Of a stretch of 64,000 nucleotides of DNA, positions 60,386 to 64,000 are shown one piece after another. Within the stretch, counting starts at the first letter, position 1; each line of letters opens with the position of its first letter. Below the pieces are notes generated by a model. It was not told where the DNA came from. It did no database searches and was given only the letters and a program-made list of their open reading frames with translations. The position numbers and the translations under genes are program-made. The DNA comes from CAHJXG01 sp964235485 (GTDB lineage Bacteria; Pseudomonadota; Alphaproteobacteria; Acetobacterales; Acetobacteraceae), in the NCBI GenBank assembly GCA_964235485.1, contig CAXSAZ010000019.1, positions 12,443-76,442 on the forward strand. Reading direction: 5' to 3'.

Positions 60386-60470
60386 ATGCCTCGCACCTTC
60401 GCCTATGTTCGCGTATCCACCGCCGGCTAAACCAACTATAACCAGCTTGGGGACCTTGGATGATTGCCGT
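60386..60470 (+). pseudogene. Serine recombinase (resolvase) N-terminal remnant
   Basis: From ATG 60386 the codons read MPRTFAYVRVSTAG, a stop, then TNYNQLGDL. This is the first 25 residues of a resolvase, where the catalytic Ser is in RVST. An in-frame TAA and loss of everything downstream show decay. Confidence 0.65.
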
Positions 60471-60539
60471 CGCGCGGTGCCGGAAGGTTTAAACCCGTCC
60501 AGAAGCCATGTTTTCCGAAGCCGGGCTGTCCTTGTTCAT

Positions 60540-60942
60540 TCCGCCGACCGTGCCGGCGACACGCGCTCACCACACCGCGGACAGGTGATCCGCCAGATGT
60601 GAAACCAGGCGCGTGGGATGGCTTGGGAAAGTCCGCCTCGGCCAGCGATCAGGTGCAGCGCTCGCACCAGTGATCGACATCACGCGCCACCAAAAGCCTG
60701 ATCGCCTCACAGCCCAACTCCGCGTGCGCCATCTGCCGCAAGCTGGAAAGGCCGAGCCGGAAGAAGTGGGAGAGCCGCTCTTCCTGCTCGGACGTGGGCG
60801 TCCGGTCGAGGGCGCGCAGCGTGGAAGCGTCGTTTTGGGCTGGGTGGTGAACGTCGTTGTGCTTTGGAGCACGATCTACATGGATGCGGCGCTGAACCAG
60901 TTCCGGTCTGATACCAGCGGCCGAATGCCTTGACCCGTCCAT
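60540..60942 (-). pseudogene. Possible TniQ-like transposition protein remnant
   Basis: On the minus strand one frame gives ERLSHFFRLGLSSLRQMAHA followed by VARDVDHWCERC; a shifted frame continues GGLSQAIPRAWFHIWRITCP and RCGERVS. The two C-x2-C knuckles and WRITCP block recall TniQ proteins of Tn7/Tn402-type transposons, which are often near a resolvase such as the adjacent remnant. The match is by eye and weak. Confidence 0.3.
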
Positions 60943-61650
60943 GACTGATGACGCTTCGCTTATCCGTCCTACGAAACGGTGCCGCGTAAGAGTAAGCGTC
61001 AGCCGTGGGCCTTGGCTTTGATGGTTCAGGTCTGACGTCGGGTTCGGCTACTGTGTCCAGAACCAGGAGAGCAGGGCGTCGATTTGCTGGATGGGATGGT
61101 TGGCGATGCGCCCGAGGATGTCGGTCAGGTAGGCCTGCGGGTTGATGCCGTTCATCTTGCAGGTTTTGAGGAGGGTGTAGAGGCAGGCGGCGCGCTGGCC
61201 TCTGGCATCGGACCCGCAAAAGAGATAGTTCTTCCTGCTCAACACGGGAGGTTTATGGCGCGCTCGGCGGCATTGTTGGACATCTCAAGCCGGCCAGCGG
61301 CGGTGTAGCGCTTGAGCGCCGCCCATCGTGACAGGGCATAGCGGATGCCCTGGGCGAGCGTGCTCTTGCCGCTGATCCGGGCGAGCGAGGTGTCGAAAAA
61401 TACCTTGAGTTCGTCGAGCAATGGGCGGGCGTGTTCCTGGCGCGCGGCGGCGCGACGCTCGGGTGCCTGCCCCTTGATGCCGCTTTCAATGGCGAACAGG
61501 GCGGCGATGCGCTGCAAGGTCTCGAGCGCGATCGGCGACGCGGTGGCGTGGTGGACGTCGTAGAATTTCCGACGCGCATGGCTCCAGCATGCCACCTTGA
61601 CCAGCGACGCGTCGCCCGCCGGCGTGGTCGGGGCATAGAGCGCGTCGAAC

Positions 61651-61678
61651 CCGGAGCAAACGCTTCGCGTTTCTCCGG
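61651..61678 (-). repeat. Palindromic repeat element, short core, in tnpC
   Basis: A near-perfect palindrome with CCGGAG/CTCCGG flanks and the AAACGC/GCGTTT core around CTTC. It is in frame in tnpC (ETRSVCSG) and adds a Cys-containing segment. Confidence 0.6.
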
Positions 61679-61934
61679 TGTAGCCGTCGGCGTGCAGGAA
61701 CCCGCGGCAGGTGCCGAGCAGTGCCTGGGCGTGGATGCCACGGCGGTCGGCCGAGTAGCGGTAGAACGCCGCTGGCGGCACCGGCGAGCCTCAGGGCCGC
61801 TCGTCGCGCACACGACCCAGAGCCGTCCGGTGCTGGTCTTGCCGAGGCCCGGGGCGAGCACCGGCACGGTGGTGTCGTCGGCGTGCAGCGGCGCCGGCGC
61901 GGATGTAGCGGCAGATCGCCTCGGCCAAGGGCGA

Positions 61935-61967
61935 GAGCTCGCCGAAACGCGAAGCGTTTGCGGCTGG
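61935..61967 (+). repeat. Palindromic repeat element, short core, in tnpC
   Basis: GAGCTCGCCGAAACGC, a GAA spacer and GCGTTTGCGGCTGG. In tnpC it is read in frame as FPAANASRFGEL between DWIGQA and SPLAEAI, where IS66 transposases have no such insert. Confidence 0.75.
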
Positions 61968-62296
61968 GAACGTAGCCTGCCCGATCCAGTCGGCCAGCGT
62001 CGAGCGGTCGAGCTCCACGCCCTTGCGATCATAGATGACCGTCTGGCGGTGCAGGGGCAGGTGGTCGCAGTACTTGGACACCAGCACGTGGGCGATTAGG
62101 CCGGGTTCCGGCCGGCCGCGCTCAATGGGCAGCGCCGGCATGGCTCTTGGACGAACGTCTCGCACGCCCGGCAGCTCAGCTTGGGCCGGAACGTGGCGGA
62201 TCACCTTGAAGCTGCTTGGCACATACTCCAGCCCCTCGCGCTCGTCCTGGCCCATCCGGCTGAACATGGTGCCGCTGTCCAAATACTGCCGCAGCC

Positions 62297-62323
62297 CAGC
62301 GAAATCGCGATGCGATTTGCGCG
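62297..62323 (-). repeat. Palindromic repeat element, minimal form, in tnpC
   Basis: On the minus strand GCGCAAATCGC, AT, CGCGATTTCGCTG. It interrupts the CTCPGCG-type zinc motif of the transposase and shifts its reading frame, as the similar element does in the IS1182 fragment. Confidence 0.75.
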
Positions 62324-62776
62324 AGGCACGTGCAAGGCGGCTCGTGGGTGACCATCTCGCGCGGCCGGCGCACCGGCTGCTTGCGCTCGCGTGTCTTGGC
62401 TTGGGGCTGCGGCCCGGCAGGATCGGCTGTGCTGGCGCGGGCGTCGCCCTCGGCCTGCTCCTCCTCAAGCTCGCCGATCAGCAGCTCGAGCTGCTCGATG
62501 TCGCGGTTGAGCTTTTCCGACGATCGGCCGAACCGGGCGCGCCGCAGCACGGCCCGCTGCATCTTGAGCTTCTCGATGTGCAGCGTTTTGGCGTGGATCT
62601 CGGCATCGCGCGCGGTGATGGTGATCTCGATGTTTTTCCGCGCCAGCTCCGCCTGCAGGCCCGCGGCGAACAGCCGCAGCGCGTCCGGGTCGGCAGGGGA
62701 GCGCTCGCTAAGGACATGGCCGGATCGTATCAAAGCTGGCCCTTGCCGTACAGCCTTCTATGCAATCCGCATGGGG

Positions 62777-63112
62777 TCAGACCGCCTCGGGCGCCACCGT
62801 GCGCCGCCAGTCCATCGCCTCGACCAGCAGGCCCAGCCGCGCCGGCGTCAGCACCAGGCCCCCGTCCATGATCGGCGGCCACACGAACTGGCCGGCCTCC
62901 AGCCTTTTCGCGAACAGGCACAAGCCGGTCCCGTCCCAGTAGAGACATTTCAAATAACCGGCTCGTTTGAATCGGAACAAGAACAGGTGGCCGGAGAACG
63001 GGTCAGCCTCCAGCACCGGCCCGACCAGGGCCGCCAACCCGTCGAACCCTTAGCGCATGCTGACCGGGCGGCAAGCCAGATACACCCAGGTCCCAGGGGC
63101 GACGGCGATCAT
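62777..63112 (-). pseudogene. tnpB: IS66 TnpB (Orf2) with a nonsense codon
   Basis: From ATG 63112 the frame reads MIAVAPGTWVYLACRPVSMR, then TAA at 63050-63052, then GFDGLAALVGPVLEADPFSG and WDGTGLCLFAKRLEAGQFVW. The usual sequence at the stop is MRKGFDGL, so an AAG-to-TAA type change has cut the protein after 20 residues. TnpB is needed for IS66 transposition. Confidence 0.88.
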
Positions 63113-63626
63113 GACGCCCGCAGCACGGCCAGCACCCGCCGCCACGCACGCTCGTTGACAAACGCATCCACCCGTAGCCGCGTGCCGTCCGCCAGGTCGA
63201 TCTCGATCACGCCTGGACGGTCCTCCATCGCCGGGCGCGGCAGCGGCGCGTGGCCCGACAATGACCGCGCCTCCAAGGGATGCGGCGACCCCGCCACCAG
63301 CGCAGGCCCGCCGTCGTCCGAGCGGGCGAACACGCCGATCAGCACGAACCCGAGCGGTCGGCCCCACCCGGCGGTGTCAGCCCGGCTGCCTTGGGCCGGA
63401 CCGCAGCCACCGCCGTCTCTTGCGGCATCGCGTCCCGGCGCCAACGGTAGATCAGGCTGGTGCACAGCCCATGCCGGCGCGCCAGGTCCCGCATCCGCGC
63501 CCCGGGCGCCGATGCCTCCGCAACCACCCACGCACGGAACGCCGTGTCATGCACGCGCCGCCGCTCGCCTACGAGCTCGATCCGCGCCCCTGTAGCTGCC
63601 ACTGTGGCAGCCTCGGAAGCCAACAT
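63109..63626 (-). pseudogene. tnpA: IS66 TnpA (Orf1, HTH) with a frameshift
   Basis: From ATG 63626 one frame gives the HTH FRAWVVAEASAPGARMRDLA, RRHGLCTSLIYRWRRDAM; the C-terminal PGVIEIDLADGTRLRVDAFV with NERAWRRVLAVLRAS is in another frame, overlapping the tnpB start. The shift lies near 63350. Confidence 0.8.
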
Positions 63627-63689
63627 GCTTCCATGCAGCCAAGCAAACCAAAGCAGCCTCACACCCGCAATGCGGCCATCAGCGCACGC

Positions 63690-63917
63690 TTATCGATGCC
63701 GGCGCCGCTCGCTCTCCGTCCAGTCAGGCGGGGCCAGGCTCCGCCGCCACGGATCGCGCTCGCGCCGGGCGCGCAAGCGGTCCTCCTCGCGTTCTGCCAG
63801 CCATGCCGCGACGACCGGATGCGGCCGAACCAGCCGGGCAGGAACAGCAACCGCACCGGCCGCCTCTTTCGCTGCATCGATCTGCCGCTGCGCCTCGGGC
63901 GGGATCTCCGGCGGCAT
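63690..63917 (-). CDS. Hypothetical basic protein, C-terminus cut by IS66
   Basis: 75 residues (MPPEIPPEAQRQIDAAKEAA, RPHPVVAAWLAEREEDRLRA, RRERDPWRRSL, TESERRRHR). The RPHPLIAAWL...RRHRIL pattern is one I associate with a widespread small hypothetical protein whose C-terminus continues past RRHR. Here the TAA stop is formed by the IS66 end sequence (ATAAGCG), so the insertion truncated the gene. No function is known. Confidence 0.6.
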   Translation of the reverse strand: MPPEIPPEAQRQIDAAKEAAGAVAVPARLVRPHPVVAAWLAEREEDRLRARRERDPWRRSLAPPDWTESERRRHR

Positions 63918-64000
63918 GGCCGACGGCTACGTCCAGGATACCTACCTAAGCAGCAATCCGTTGATTGTGACACATTTGGTGCCGCCTTTCACGGTTGAGT

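Larger units (their letters stand above)
61048..62733 (-). pseudogene. tnpC: IS66 transposase TnpC, multiply disrupted
   Basis: Recognisable blocks in order: the N-terminal coiled coil (LKMQRAVLRRARFGRSSEKL), LPIERGRPEPGLIAHVLVSK with YCDHLPLHRQTVIYDRKGVE, HADDTTVPVLAPGLGKTSTG, ADGYTGETRS, CWSHARRKFYDVH, ISGKSTLAQGIRYALSRWAA, NNAAERAI and the C-terminal RKNYLFCGSDARGQRAACLY. They lie in different frames: shifts occur near 62310, 61900, 61810 and 61243, and a TGA stop is at 61791. One shift coincides with a palindromic repeat. Confidence 0.88.
60992..63693 (-). mobile_element. Degenerate IS66 family insertion sequence
   Basis: About 2.7 kb with tnpA-tnpB-tnpC in the usual order on the minus strand. 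Imperfect ends were found: GTAAGCGTCAGCCGTGGGCC at 60992 and, inverted, ATAAGCGTGCGCTGATGGCC ending at 63693 (14 of 20 matches). No 8-bp target duplication is apparent. All three genes carry frameshifts or nonsense codons, and three palindromic repeats sit inside tnpC, so the element is dead. Confidence 0.82.

Overview
The window is GC-rich, densely coded DNA from a proteobacterial chromosome. An alphaproteobacterium, probably Rhodospirillales/Acetobacteraceae, is inferred from the gene content: an NDUFA9-like epimerase, an FzlA-like glutathione transferase fold, a gltD-x-gltB arrangement, and IS66/IS1182/IS630 debris. No rRNA or ribosomal protein anchors this, so the taxonomy is inference.

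Layout. 1-9.4 kb (mostly minus strand): GH15 glucanase fragment, MaoC hydratase, HEAT-like protein, GNAT, sulfatase/phosphonate monoesterase, two MFS transporters, an orphan ParD-like antitoxin and a GH5-like hydrolase. 9.7-13.9 kb: acyl-CoA dehydrogenase plus class III CoA-transferase, a CPA1 antiporter and a YccF protein. 14.0-14.75 kb: a deletion junction joining two beheaded genes. 15.3-21.1 kb: an RNA-repair/RNA-quality locus, described below. 21.2-27.5 kb (minus strand): FAD oxidoreductase, molybdenum hydroxylase large subunit and a complete nitrate/sulfonate-type ABC importer. 28.2-32 kb: a three-gene cluster (flavoprotein, PLP sugar aminotransferase, glycosyltransferase-like). 32.1-39.8 kb: YbdK-like ligase, a large secreted-looking repeat protein, NDUFA9-like epimerase, DUF29 and RTX protein. 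40.1-46.7 kb: glutamate synthase gltD and gltB with a small exported protein between them. 46.8-57 kb: a frameshifted small gene, a toxin/immunity-like pair, MAPEG, FzlA-like, DUF29, lipoprotein, DUF4336, a damaged C5 methyltransferase, a LuxR regulator, an ABC exporter and MsrA. 57.2-64 kb: a graveyard of insertion sequences with a truncated ABC transporter, a VOC/binding-protein chimera and an AraC regulator.

The most notable system is at 15.74-20.35 kb. A Ro60-like TROVE protein (rsr) is followed by the RNA ligase rtcB. Upstream of rsr, on the same strand, lies a tandem series of up to five RNA hairpins with the signature of Y RNAs: a lower stem, a GCCGGA-type internal loop, an upper stem, then TTAYC. 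One of them contains a clear tRNA-like module in permuted order (T-arm, acceptor-like stem, D-arm). RtcB carries a 349-residue intein exactly at its metal-binding DIG|CGN motif; the intein has an HNH nuclease motif and a C2H2-type zinc knuckle. An XRE repressor is encoded divergently beside the array.

The second notable theme is a family of small palindromes scattered through 29-62 kb. Some sit in frame inside host genes (a flavoprotein, an aminotransferase, a repeat protein). Others break transposase reading frames. They resemble, in behaviour, the palindromic elements that insert into genes of Rickettsia.

Limits: product names come from recognising motifs by eye; no database search or folding program was run, and pseudogene calls from frameshifts could also reflect sequencing errors.
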